Positions 54,623 to 63,187 of a DNA stretch of 64,000 bases are shown here, in pieces. The number at the start of each line of letters is the position of its first letter. Within the stretch, counting starts at the first letter, position 1. The notes under the pieces were generated by a model. It was not told where the DNA came from. It was given only the letters and a program-made list of their open reading frames with translations, and made no database searches. The DNA comes from Dermabacter indicis (lineage in GTDB: Bacteria; Actinomycetota; Actinomycetes; Actinomycetales; Dermabacteraceae). The stretch spans positions 402,008 through 466,007 of the forward strand of contig CYUG01000012.1 in NCBI GenBank assembly GCA_001403775.1, written 5' to 3'. A program made the translations under genes and the position numbers.

Positions 54623-55410
54623 CCAGTTCGGCGATCGACATGAACGAGCTCACCATTCGCTTCGGTGGCCTGACCGCTGTTGACCGTCTTAGTGCCACGG
54701 TGCCGAAGGGAAGCTTCAGCGTCGTCATCGGCCCTAACGGGTGTGGCAAGTCGACCTTGTTGCGCGCCGTGGCACAGGTGCGGCCGGCCGACGAGGGTAG
54801 CGTGACGATGCTCGGCCACGATGTTGCCCGCATGGGACGTCGACAGCTGGCTCGTACCTGCAGCCTTCTGCCGCAGACCACCGTGGCCCCACGAGGTCTG
54901 CGCGTGGGCGAACTCGTGGCGCGTGGCCGCCACCCCTACCACTCGTTCCTCAGTAGCAGTGCACCCGGTGACAGTGAGGCGATTAACCGGGCGGTTGAAC
55001 GCGCCGGAGTTGCCGACCTCGTCGGCCGGTACGTGCACGAGCTGTCTGGTGGCCAGCGGCAGCGTGTTTGGTTGGCGATGGTCCTTGCCCAGGACACCCC
55101 GGTCATCCTGCTGGATGAGCCGACCACATTTCTGGACCTCTCGGCGCAGTACTTACTCCTCGATCTATGCTCCGCCCTGGTCGATGAAGGTCGTACGGTC
55201 ATGGCCGTGCTGCACGATCTACCCCAGGCAGCTGCCTACGCCGATCACGTGCTTATGTTGAACCAAGGGCGAATGGTTGCCGCGGGGCCTCCTGCCGAGG
55301 TGATCACTGAGGAGAATGTGGAGGAGACCTACCGAATCAAATGCCGCGTGGACCTCGAGGATCCGCGTGGGCCGGTGGTGCTTCCGCTTGCTCGCAAACA
55401 TCGACTGTGA
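54619..55410 (+). CDS. Siderophore ABC transporter ATPase
   Basis: 263-aa FepC/FecE-type nucleotide-binding subunit. Walker A GPNGCGKSTLLRAV, signature LSGGQRQRVWLAMVLAQ, Walker B VILLDEPTTFLDL, H-loop in VLHDLPQAAAYADH. Last gene of the DtxR-box operon. No strong terminator follows; the 132 bp to the convergent VOC gene are otherwise empty. Confidence 0.94.
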   Translation: MTSSAIDMNELTIRFGGLTAVDRLSATVPKGSFSVVIGPNGCGKSTLLRAVAQVRPADEGSVTMLGHDVARMGRRQLARTCSLLPQTTVAPRGLRVGELVARGRHPYHSFLSSSAPGDSEAINRAVERAGVADLVGRYVHELSGGQRQRVWLAMVLAQDTPVILLDEPTTFLDLSAQYLLLDLCSALVDEGRTVMAVLHDLPQAAAYADHVLMLNQGRMVAAGPPAEVITEENVEETYRIKCRVDLEDPRGPVVLPLARKHRL

Positions 55411-55542
55411 GCCAGCCGGGGCAGCCCCGTGGGCCGTTCAAATCCGACGGCTCTAGGCGCTGAGATGCTGATCCCAGGTTCGGTATGCACGCAGTGGACT
55501 GCGGTCTGAAACAAGGAAGTGTTGAACAGTTCCGATCTGGGG

Positions 55543-55896
55543 CTAACCAGGGGTAGGGTCGCCCACGCAGAACTCGTTGCCTTCCGGATCCTGCATAACG
55601 GTCCACACGAGTCCCGGTGCTTCATGACTGCCGAGTTCGGTGGCGCCTAGCTTCTTGAGGCGCTCTACTAAAGCTTCGCGTTCAACCCCGCCGCCGTCGA
55701 GATGCACGCGGTTTTTACCGGGAGTGGGGTCTTCAACGCGCTGAAAGCCTAGTGCCGGAGTGGAGTCGAGCAAAACGAAGTCTCCGTAGTCGGCGGCGAT
55801 AGCGCATCCTGTGGCGGACGCCCAGAATTCAGCGAGCTTAGAGGGATCGTCGCAGTCGAAGGTTATCTGGCGGATAGCAAAGGGGGCGTCACGCAT
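55543..55896 (-). CDS. VOC-family protein (glyoxalase-like)
   Basis: 117-aa vicinal-oxygen-chelate protein of the small glyoxalase-like (Glyoxalase_6) group: IRQITFDCDDPSKLAEFWA, GNRVHLD-like KNRVHLDGGG, and MQDPEGNEFCVG at the end. Such proteins include antibiotic-binding or metal enzymes; function not predictable. TACGAT lies 7 nt before ATG 55896, so this start is preferred to ATG 55905. Convergent with the siderophore operon. Confidence 0.85.
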   Translation of the reverse strand: MRDAPFAIRQITFDCDDPSKLAEFWASATGCAIAADYGDFVLLDSTPALGFQRVEDPTPGKNRVHLDGGGVEREALVERLKKLGATELGSHEAPGLVWTVMQDPEGNEFCVGDPTPG

Positions 55897-55971
55897 AGTC
55901 CGCATCGTACTTGTGTGTCGTTGTTTCTGCCTGTTAATCGCAGGTAGGTAAATGCCCAACGGTGCGCCGTG

Positions 55972-55992
55972 GAATTCTGCTTTAATGCCTCG
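55972..55992 (+). repeat. Possible decayed att copy 6
   Basis: GAA TTC TGC TTT AAT GCC TCG after CCGTG; 20 of 26 positions agree with the region of att copy 2 (38465-38490), and most differences fall in third codon positions. It reads VEFCFNAS, so the stop is lost. If real it is the oldest, right-most attachment site and puts the UvrA-like gene, the siderophore operon and the VOC gene inside the integrated region. Confidence 0.35.
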
Positions 55993-55996
55993 GTCG

Positions 55997-56785
55997 TTAT
56001 CGGCCCGTGTCACGTCGACGCTGGGCAGTGACAAGTGCGTAACCGGTCGAGGAGTCGATCCGCCCGGAAGCATCGGCGTGGGCCTCGAGGTGATCGCGCA
56101 GCGCGGTCCAAAGAGCCTCTCGGCGGGCACCGGCATTGTCGGCCATCCAAGCGTGCGTCGGGCTTCCTTCCCGGTAAAGCTGCATACCCTCTTCGACACT
56201 TTCGAACGACCACTCCAGGTCGAGGTGTTCAATGCTGATGTGGTCGAACCACGGCGACAAACGCTCGCGCGCCACATCGTCGACGCCCCAGGCCATGTGG
56301 GGTGGGGTTTGCGTCGAGGAGCCGGGGCTCACGGCTTCCGACATTGCGTCGGTCATTGTTGCGAGAAAGCCTTCGAGATTCCACGTGGCCATCACAAGGG
56401 TTCCGCCAGGACGAAGGATCCGAGCCCACTCTTCGGGTCCAGCTACGGGATCGCAAAACATGGAGCCAAACGTGCTTGTCAACGCGTCGTAGGCGGAATC
56501 CTCTAGCCCGGTTGCCTCCCCTTGGGTGCCAAGCCATGTGGCCCCAGGTGCGCGCCGCTGCCCGATCGTGCGGATCCGTGCGGTCGGCTCGATGGCGGTC
56601 ACGGTGTAGCCCTGGGCAAGGAGTGCCGCGACACCTTCCCCGTGCCCAGAGCCGATGTCAGCGACGGTCGCGGGGTTTTCCACGAATTGAGCCAGTTGGG
56701 TGGCAACGAAGGCGGAGACGGGCTGCAGGCGTGCGGCGGTCGGGGCGTAGTCGCTTGCGGACCAAATATCGGTGGGAGAGCTCAT
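55997..56785 (-). CDS. Class I SAM-dependent methyltransferase
   Basis: 262-aa methyltransferase: motif I VADIGSGHGEGVAALLAQG, acidic loop AIEPTARIR, and LRPGGTLVMATWN (motif III region). Most like the UbiE/Methyltransf_11 group. The substrate is unknown. TAGTGT on its strand sits 6 nt before the ATG (leaderless). It is the first gene to the right of the possible att copy 6. Confidence 0.85.
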   Translation of the reverse strand: MSSPTDIWSASDYAPTAARLQPVSAFVATQLAQFVENPATVADIGSGHGEGVAALLAQGYTVTAIEPTARIRTIGQRRAPGATWLGTQGEATGLEDSAYDALTSTFGSMFCDPVAGPEEWARILRPGGTLVMATWNLEGFLATMTDAMSEAVSPGSSTQTPPHMAWGVDDVARERLSPWFDHISIEHLDLEWSFESVEEGMQLYREGSPTHAWMADNAGARREALWTALRDHLEAHADASGRIDSSTGYALVTAQRRRDTGR

Positions 56786-56846
56786 ACGCCCACACTACAT
56801 GAGAAACGTTATCAAGTATCTTTTGCGAAGGGCTGAGCAGGACCGT

Positions 56847-57557
56847 TCAGTTTAAGTCGAAAGTCACGATGTCGACACTGTCGTCCATTGCGAGGCCCGG
56901 GTAATGCCTATCGAGGGCTTCGTGCAACTCCGTTAGAGACGCAAAACCGTCACGCTTTGCATGCTCCTCGGTGAGACCGCCGCGGCGAGTGGGCTTCACG
57001 GAGGTCACGGAGGCATCGATCGTCGTGACCTCACCGCTCTCTTTTTCGAAAACGAGCTGCGCGGGGCCGGGGCGGAACGGGTCGTCGACTCGGATGGTCT
57101 GCCGCTTATCTCCCTCCCTAATCGCGCGCTCGTAGCCTTCCCACATGAAGATCTTTTGCGGCAGCTCCACGGTGCGCCAGTCGTAGGCATGGGGGAGTAG
57201 GTCAGAAACGCTTACGGCCTCGAGCCCGTTGGAACCGCGAATCACGCACTGAATCGCGGGATCACGGTCGAAAAGCACCTGGCGGCACTTGCCACACGGC
57301 GAGATCACTTGCCCGGTCGGACCGTAGACGGCAACGATGGCGACTACGGGATCGTTGGCGCATTCTGCGGCGTGGTTCGCAAGTGCCGAGATTTCGCCGC
57401 ACGGACCGCCAAGAAAGTGGAACGCATTGAGCCCAAGGACCGTGCCACCAGACTTGGTGAGGAGAGCGGCAGCCACGGTGTGATCGCCGTTGTCATTGCA
57501 CCGCTTGGCACGGTCGGTTGCATCGCTGACGAGCTTTCTGAGCGAGGACGTAATCAT
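56847..57557 (-). CDS. Cytidine deaminase-like enzyme fused to an ASCH domain
   Basis: 236-aa fusion. Residues about 1-130 form a CDA-fold Zn deaminase of the cytidine/blasticidin-S type, with GGPCGEISAL (Zn Cys and catalytic Glu) and SPCGKCRQVLFD (two further Zn Cys). Residues about 133-236 form an ASCH-like domain (QKIFMWEGYERAIREGDKRQ, VDDPFRPGPAQLVFE), a PUA-related fold proposed to bind RNA. The pairing suggests action on a modified nucleoside or RNA, but the substrate is unknown. TACGGT lies 6 nt before ATG 57557. Confidence 0.85.
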   Translation of the reverse strand: MITSSLRKLVSDATDRAKRCNDNGDHTVAAALLTKSGGTVLGLNAFHFLGGPCGEISALANHAAECANDPVVAIVAVYGPTGQVISPCGKCRQVLFDRDPAIQCVIRGSNGLEAVSVSDLLPHAYDWRTVELPQKIFMWEGYERAIREGDKRQTIRVDDPFRPGPAQLVFEKESGEVTTIDASVTSVKPTRRGGLTEEHAKRDGFASLTELHEALDRHYPGLAMDDSVDIVTFDLN

Positions 57558-57691
57558 GCCCTCACCGTATCAACGCCGTGGCGGAGCATTTCCTCATCTA
57601 GAAGATCTCTGCCGGAGCTTCCTCGACTCCGAATTACGTCCAGGCTTTCTTGTAACGCTGTCCTCGCAACTCCGCACGGAAGGGGAACACA

Positions 57692-58120
57692 ATGGGTTGG
57701 GAAGAAGAAATCGACGCACTCGCCGAACAGGGCAATGACCGCATGGATGCGGAGGACTACGTAGGCGCGGTGGAATTCTTCGATCGCGCGTGGCTACTGC
57801 TCCCTGAGCCGAAAACGCAGTGGCCGCAGGCGACGTGGCTGCTTGCGAGCATCGGCGATGCGCACGTGCTCCGCGGGGATTTCGAGACTGCGCACGCGGC
57901 GCTCACGACGTGCATGCACTGCCCTGAGGCTCTCGGCAATCCGTTCATTCACTTGCGGCTCGGCCAGGCGCAGTTCGAGCTTGGCAACGAGCCGAGAGCG
58001 GCGGATGAACTCATGCGTGCGTACATGGGGGCTGGACCGGAGATTTTTGCCGACGAAGACCCGAAGTACATCGAATTCTTGGCGAGCAAGGCGCCGCATA
58101 TCGAGCGGCCGCGCAGCTGA
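57692..58120 (+). CDS. TPR-repeat protein
   Basis: 142-aa soluble protein made of helical repeats of tetratricopeptide type: WEEEIDALAEQGNDRMDAED followed by YVGAVEFFDRAWLLLPEP, GDAHVLRGDFETAHAALTTC, and LRLGQAQFELGNEPRAADEL. Such proteins mediate protein contacts; similar short TPR proteins are often encoded near polymorphic-toxin or immunity genes, but no toxin is visible here. AAGGGG precedes ATG 57692. Confidence 0.78.
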   Translation: MGWEEEIDALAEQGNDRMDAEDYVGAVEFFDRAWLLLPEPKTQWPQATWLLASIGDAHVLRGDFETAHAALTTCMHCPEALGNPFIHLRLGQAQFELGNEPRAADELMRAYMGAGPEIFADEDPKYIEFLASKAPHIERPRS

Positions 58121-58205
58121 GGCTCACGAAAACGCCTACCGGCTCGCTGAGCCACCTCGCCCCTGCGCGTATGCCATGAGCGCGAGTCCACCGTCGGAAT
58201 TAGTG

Positions 58206-58247
58206 AAGCCCCCGCCTCCTCGCAGATACGCGAGCAGGCGGGGGCTT
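58206..58247. terminator. Strong bidirectional terminator
   Basis: Perfect 12-bp stem (58206-58217 with 58236-58247, AAGCCCCCGCCT/AGGCGGGGGCTT) with an inner CTCGC/GCGAG hairpin, between the convergent TPR and DUF2382 genes. Confidence 0.85.
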
Positions 58248-58274
58248 CTTCGAGCTTTAGTGCTTCACAGCAGC

Positions 58275-59186
58275 TCAGATGGTGTCGCCCTTGCGGTTGT
58301 CCTCGGCGTCAACGCCGTCCACGGCAACCTCTTCGTGCGCAACGTCGGTCGCGACCTTCTCGGTGTCCTGCACGGTGCGGGTGCCCACGCGGACGTCCTC
58401 GGATGCAACGGTCTCCTTGTTCACGACGGGACGCTCTTCGGAGATCGAAACCTCGACCTCGTCCTCGCCGAGGGGAGCGTCGGTTGCGGTGCCGGTCGCG
58501 GGGGTGCGCTCGACAACGAACTCTTCGCGCTCAACGGGAACCTCGACGGTCTTGGTGTCGGTCACGACGTGCTTGCGGAGGCGCACGCGGCCGGTCTCGA
58601 CCTTCTCGGTGCCAACGTTGACCTGCTCCTCGTGGAGCGTGATCTTCTGCTCATCGTTCACGTCGCCAGCTTCGCGGCGATCCTGATCGGCGGCAACGCC
58701 CTCGCGCTCGTTGCCAGCAGCGCCGGCAACGCCCGCGGTACCTGCAGCGCCGGCGGTGCCGACGCCTGCCGTGCTCTCGTTGCCCGCAGCGTTATCCGCG
58801 AGGCCCTGCTGGTTGCGGTCGCGATCCTCGCGAACCTCGCCCGCGTTACCGGTGGTCTCGGTGCCGTAGCCCGGGTCCTTCACGCCGTAGTAGCGGTAGA
58901 GCTCGTTCTCCTGCTCGGGAGTGATCTCGCCGTCTTCGCTGATGTTCGGCGCGTCCTTCACGAAGTCCTTCTCGTAGGGGACGGTGATCTCGTCGCCGGT
59001 GAGCTTGGCATCGTCGAGGGGAATGAAGGTCTCGTTCGAGCCGAAGAGGCCCGTGTTGACCGTGACCCACGAGGGCTCGCCGCTGCTGTTGTGGAGGTAG
59101 ACCTGGCCGACCGAGCCGATCTTGTTGCCGTCGCGGTCGACGACGGTGGCCTTCTGAAGAGTGTCAATCTGATCGCGGAGGTTCAT
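58275..59186 (-). CDS. PRC-barrel and DUF2382 stress-type protein
   Basis: 303-aa protein with an N-terminal PRC-barrel (about residues 5-75: ATVVDRDGNKIGSVGQVYL, GLFGSNETFIPL, VPYEKDFVKDAP), a low-complexity Gly/Ala/Thr linker (about 130-165), and a C-terminal DUF2382 domain (ITLHEEQVNVGTEKVETGRV, RLRKHVVTDTKTVEVPVERE, EERPVV). This architecture is common in Actinobacteria and other stress-tolerant bacteria; the molecular role is unknown. AAAGGA precedes the ATG; an upstream open frame has no family-like content. Confidence 0.9.
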   Translation of the reverse strand: MNLRDQIDTLQKATVVDRDGNKIGSVGQVYLHNSSGEPSWVTVNTGLFGSNETFIPLDDAKLTGDEITVPYEKDFVKDAPNISEDGEITPEQENELYRYYGVKDPGYGTETTGNAGEVREDRDRNQQGLADNAAGNESTAGVGTAGAAGTAGVAGAAGNEREGVAADQDRREAGDVNDEQKITLHEEQVNVGTEKVETGRVRLRKHVVTDTKTVEVPVEREEFVVERTPATGTATDAPLGEDEVEVSISEERPVVNKETVASEDVRVGTRTVQDTEKVATDVAHEEVAVDGVDAEDNRKGDTI

Positions 59187-59440
59187 GGTTGTTGTCCTTT
59201 CCTCGAGCTTTGTCTTTCTCAGACTTACGAGACACTGTGGGAAGCTCTTGAGCATCTCTTGTGGAGCGCCCGGAGCCCTTGTGCCCCAAGCGAGATACAA
59301 CTTTCCATGAGTACCTTGAAGCTTTTTCCACGTAGGCTGACCGGTGTGTGGGAGTAACCTTGTCGCAAACTGAGCGTAACGGCGTGAGCCTGAGAGGCTC
59401 ACGCGTACGCTTTCAGTTTCGCGTGCGGAACAATGGAGAT

Positions 59441-59971
59441 ATGACCTTTAATGTTCGAGATGCGCACCCTTCAGAAGCGTTCGCTGTTAGCGAACTTGCG
59501 GCCCGCACCTTCCCTTTGGCGTCTCCTCCGACGCTCGCTCGGGCCCACCTGGACGCCTATATTCGCGAAAACCTCACTCACGAACATTTTGCTGCGCACA
59601 TCGATCACCCGGGGCGCGATGTGTTCGTGGCAACCGTCGGACACGAACTGCGCGGGTACGCGCTTGCGTTCTATGGGACGGACGGTGCCCCCGCCCCAAC
59701 CCTTGGCGTGACGCTTGACCCGGCGGGGCTCCTCTCGAAGTGCTACGCCGTTCCCGAAATGCACGGAAGAGGAGTCGCAGCGAGCCTCCTCGGCGCCATC
59801 GAAGAGCGGGCTCGCGAACGCGGCGTGGCGGGCCTATGGCTCAACACCAACGGTGATAACCACCGGGCGCAGCGCTTCTACGCCAAGCACGGATGGGTGC
59901 GCGTGGGCGATATCGATTTCGTCGTGGGTGAGAGCGTGCACCACGATCCCGTGTTCCAAAAGCGGGTTTAG
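59441..59971 (+). CDS. GNAT-family N-acetyltransferase
   Basis: 176-aa acetyltransferase with the acetyl-CoA loop [20 protein letters not shown] (RGxA pattern) and [20 protein letters not shown] near the C-terminus. Substrate unknown. AACAAT (59429-59434) is 6 nt before ATG 59441. Its stop overlaps that of the convergent pit gene by 4 bp. Confidence 0.87.
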   Translation: MTFNVRDAHPSEAFAVSELAARTFPLASPPTLARAHLDAYIRENLTHEHFAAHIDHPGRDVFVATVGHELRGYALAFYGTDGAPAPTLGVTLDPAGLLSKCYAVPEMHGRGVAASLLGAIEERARERGVAGLWLNTNGDNHRAQRFYAKHGWVRVGDIDFVVGESVHHDPVFQKRV

Positions 59972-61566
59972 CCGAAAACGACCCTCAGGATCACGATGCC
60001 CACCGCGCCGATGGCAGCCGCCGCCGGAAGCGTAATGACCCAGGCGAGGGCAATCGGTTTCATGAGTTTCCAGTTCGCCGCCTTATTCACGAGACCAATG
60101 CCGAGGACTGCGCCGATGAGGATGTGAGTCGACGAGACCGGGATACCCACCATCGACGCGCCCATGACCACGCCCGCAGCGGACAGCTCGGCGGCGAAAC
60201 CTGAAGCGGGGTGCATCTTCGTGAGACCCGTACCGACTGTCTTGATGACGTTACGGCCGATGAACCAGAGGCCACAAATGAGGCCTACGCCGGCGCTTAG
60301 CATGAGCGCAGCGGGCACTGTTGCATCAGCGGAGATCGCCCCGGTCTTGAGAACGTCAAGGACCGCGGCGAACGGACCGACTGCGTTCGCGATGTCATTC
60401 GAGCCGTGGCTGAAAGCGAACGCCGAGGCGGTAAACACCTGCATCCACGAGAACAGGAGGAAGGTTGAGCGGGAGAGGTCCTCGTTCTTAAGCGTCTTCG
60501 CGAAAATGAACACGGCCATCCATACGGCAGCACCCACCATCGCCATGATGAGGATGTTGCCCGCACCGTTGATGTCGAGGTGGAGGTTCTTGAGGCCCTT
60601 GAAGAGGAGCATTGAGGAGATCACGATCGAACCGGCGGCTGCGAGGAGCGGCACCCACGTATCGAGTGCGCGGTGGGCATTGATGTGCTCGGAGCGCTCC
60701 TCAATGTCGTGGAGTTCGCGGTAGTAGTCCGAGTCAAGATCCTCAACGTTGTAGTCGGGGTCCGACTGAATTGTCGACGCGTCGCGCGCCATCGCGTTCG
60801 TGTAAGCGATTTGCTGGATCTCGGTGAGGCGTTCGAAAGCTTTCTTGTGTTTGTCGCGGTGCGCAGCGCGGTCGGCCTTGAGCTGACGAAGCTGTGCGTC
60901 AGCTTCCTCGTTATACACGAGGATGTAGCGCTTGATCGCCCCGAACAGAATGTAGGCAACAATTCCGCCGAGGAGCGGGGAAACAACCCACGAAAGCGCG
61001 ATCTTGCCGATCTCGCCCCACTGCACCATCTCGAAACCACCGGTGCCCGTGACGAATCCGAGCGTCACGGCCGCACCAACGATGCCGCCAACGATTGAGT
61101 GGGTCGTGGAGACGGGCCAGCCCATCTTCGTGGCAACGAGTAGCCACAGTGCTGCGCCGAGGAGCGCTGACATCATGATGAACGCAAAGTCGAGCGGCTG
61201 CACCGAAAATGCCTCAAGGTCAACGATGCCGCTGCGCACAGTTTCGGTCACATCGCCGCCAGCGATCACGGCGCCGCTCACTTCAAAGATGGCGGCGACC
61301 ATGAGCGCTTGCTTCATGCTGAGCGTTCCCGCACCCACGGACGTGCCGAACGAGTTAGCGACATCGTTGCCGCCGATGTTGAATGCCATAAACAGGCCCA
61401 CGACGATGGTCGTGATGAGGATGCCCCACGATCCAGTGCCGGTGTAGCCAAGCGCCCAGTAGATGCACAAGATGAGCGCGCCGAGTGTGAGGACACCGAA
61501 GGCGAGGTGCCAATTGCGATCGGGACCGAGGAACTGGCGCTTTGGTTCGAGGACGTCGTGAGACAT
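59968..61566 (-). CDS. pit: Inorganic phosphate transporter, PiT family
   Basis: 532-aa low-affinity phosphate permease. The duplicated PiT signature is seen as [18 protein letters not shown] near the N-terminus and [17 protein letters not shown] in the second half; [16 protein letters not shown] and [15 protein letters not shown] are the paired glycine-rich motifs. A long charged cytoplasmic loop (about residues 225-310) separates the halves. AAGGA precedes the ATG. No phoU-like gene is adjacent. Confidence 0.94.
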   Translation of the reverse strand: MSHDVLEPKRQFLGPDRNWHLAFGVLTLGALILCIYWALGYTGTGSWGILITTIVVGLFMAFNIGGNDVANSFGTSVGAGTLSMKQALMVAAIFEVSGAVIAGGDVTETVRSGIVDLEAFSVQPLDFAFIMMSALLGAALWLLVATKMGWPVSTTHSIVGGIVGAAVTLGFVTGTGGFEMVQWGEIGKIALSWVVSPLLGGIVAYILFGAIKRYILVYNEEADAQLRQLKADRAAHRDKHKKAFERLTEIQQIAYTNAMARDASTIQSDPDYNVEDLDSDYYRELHDIEERSEHINAHRALDTWVPLLAAAGSIVISSMLLFKGLKNLHLDINGAGNILIMAMVGAAVWMAVFIFAKTLKNEDLSRSTFLLFSWMQVFTASAFAFSHGSNDIANAVGPFAAVLDVLKTGAISADATVPAALMLSAGVGLICGLWFIGRNVIKTVGTGLTKMHPASGFAAELSAAGVVMGASMVGIPVSSTHILIGAVLGIGLVNKAANWKLMKPIALAWVITLPAAAAIGAVGIVILRVVFG

Positions 61567-61702
61567 GAGGGAAAATCCTTCGAGGGGGAGGGGCGGACCG
61601 CCTCATGATGCGCCGGCAGTGCAACTGAAAGGTTACGCTCACCTTGCTTTTGGGTGGATTTTTCCAGTCGATCGACGAAGTTTTGATAGGGGAGTTTCTC
61701 GG

Positions 61703-61708
61703 TAGAAT
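61703..61708 (+). promoter_or_regulatory. -10 box of the two-component operon
   Basis: TAGAAT lies 6 nt before ATG 61715 and no Shine-Dalgarno is present, so transcription should begin at the start codon. Confidence 0.55.
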
Positions 61709-61714
61709 ACCGCT

Positions 61715-63187
61715 ATGTCGCCACCACCCTCGGTCCGTCCCGGCAGGGGAGTGCGCGCGCGAACCCTGATCTTCATCCTCGGACTCACGCTTACGGGCCT
61801 CGTGCTAGCGGGCTTTGCGACGTTCTCGGTCATGATGGCGAACACCGTTGAAAGGGTCGATCGGGAGCTCTTGCAGGAAATCGATGAGCTTGAGGCTCTC
61901 GCCGCGCGCGAAACGGCGAGCGGATCCCCCTACTCCTCGGTGACGGAGCTTTTGGAAACGGCGACGGAATCGGCAGTTCCAAGTCAGTCAGAGTCGGTTC
62001 TCGCGATGGTGGATGGCCAGCCGAAGTTTCGGCCGCTGCATCAGGACTTCGAACTCACATCGCCCGAAGTGCTGAGCGCCATTCGCGAGGCGGAGGTCGA
62101 CGGTTCCACGGTTCTGACGACCGTTGACAGTCCGGTGGTGGGGGACCTCCGGGTTGCTATTGCCACCGTGAAGGTCGATGGCGACCCAGCCCGCGGCACC
62201 TTTGTGGTGGCCCACGCGGTCGAACAGACACGGGGGATCGTTGCTTCTACGGCATGGCTTTACGCCGTCGTGAGTCTCGTGACGCTCGTGGTGATGGGAG
62301 CGATCGCATGGGTGGCAACGGGGAGGCTTTTGCGCCCCCTGGAGCGGCTCACCACGGCGGTTGAGGATATCTCGGTTGACGACCTCTCGCATCGAGTTCC
62401 CCCGGTTGACGGGGATGACGAGATTGCGGTTCTCTCGCGACGCTTCAACCTCATGCTTGAGCGCATCGATGAAGGCTACGAGGCACAGCGGCAATTTCTT
62501 CGCGACGCGGGGCACGAGCTGCGCACGCCCATTACGATTGTCTCGGGAACGATCGAGATGCTCGATCCCACAGATGAGGATTTTGATGAGTCTAAAGACA
62601 TTGCGCTCGACGAGCTCGAGCGCATGGGACGCATCGTGGGCGACCTCTCGACCCTCGCCCGATCGGGCGAACCGACGTTTGTGGATGCCGAAATGGTGGA
62701 TCTCGAGGCGTTTATCCAGTCACTCAGGGGGCGCCTCACGAAACTTGCGGAGCGTCCGTGGAACGTGACATGCGATGTGTCGGGCGCCGCGTACTTCGAT
62801 CGCCAGCGCATGATGCAGGCCCTTGTGCAGCTCAGTGCGAATGCGGTGGCCTACAGCCCCGAAGGCACAGCAATCGACGTGTCGGTGCGTGCGCTCGAGC
62901 GCGGCACCTCGCTTTCTCTCGAGTTTGCGGTCCGCGATCGAGGAAAGGGCCTTTCACAAGAGGACCAGTCGAGGGTATTCGAACGCTTCGTGCGCGTTGA
63001 CCCGCATGCGACCACCCAGGGATCGGGTCTTGGGCTGCCCATTGTGAAAGCCATTGCCGAGGCTCATCACGGGCGGGTGGAAGTCGAGTCGGCCGTGGGC
63101 CACGGAGCAACCTTCACGATCGTCATTCCCTTCACGCACGATGACCAGCTTCACTCACCGACCCCTAGTGAAAGGCCGAAGAGTTGA
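61715..63187 (+). CDS. Sensor histidine kinase (OmpR-class two-component system)
   Basis: 490-aa membrane kinase: helix 1 (about 18-42), extracytoplasmic sensor region (about 43-175), helix 2 (about 178-205), HAMP (about 207-260), HisKA with phosphorylated His267 in RDAGHELRTPITIV, and HATPase with VQLSANAVAYSPEG (N box), VRDRGKGLSQEDQSRVFERF (G1/F box) and GSGLGLPIVKAIAEAHHG (G2). The stimulus is unknown. Its last codon overlaps the regulator start (TTGA, 4 bp). Confidence 0.94.
   Translation: MSPPPSVRPGRGVRARTLIFILGLTLTGLVLAGFATFSVMMANTVERVDRELLQEIDELEALAARETASGSPYSSVTELLETATESAVPSQSESVLAMVDGQPKFRPLHQDFELTSPEVLSAIREAEVDGSTVLTTVDSPVVGDLRVAIATVKVDGDPARGTFVVAHAVEQTRGIVASTAWLYAVVSLVTLVVMGAIAWVATGRLLRPLERLTTAVEDISVDDLSHRVPPVDGDDEIAVLSRRFNLMLERIDEGYEAQRQFLRDAGHELRTPITIVSGTIEMLDPTDEDFDESKDIALDELERMGRIVGDLSTLARSGEPTFVDAEMVDLEAFIQSLRGRLTKLAERPWNVTCDVSGAAYFDRQRMMQALVQLSANAVAYSPEGTAIDVSVRALERGTSLSLEFAVRDRGKGLSQEDQSRVFERFVRVDPHATTQGSGLGLPIVKAIAEAHHGRVEVESAVGHGATFTIVIPFTHDDQLHSPTPSERPKS

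Noticed and set aside
56847-56880. Minus-strand end D-I-V-T-F-D-L-N-stop of the deaminase-ASCH gene resembles the ychF tail
   Set aside because: It lies at the natural end of an intact gene on the opposite strand and lacks the F-N-V core at DNA level; treated as chance.
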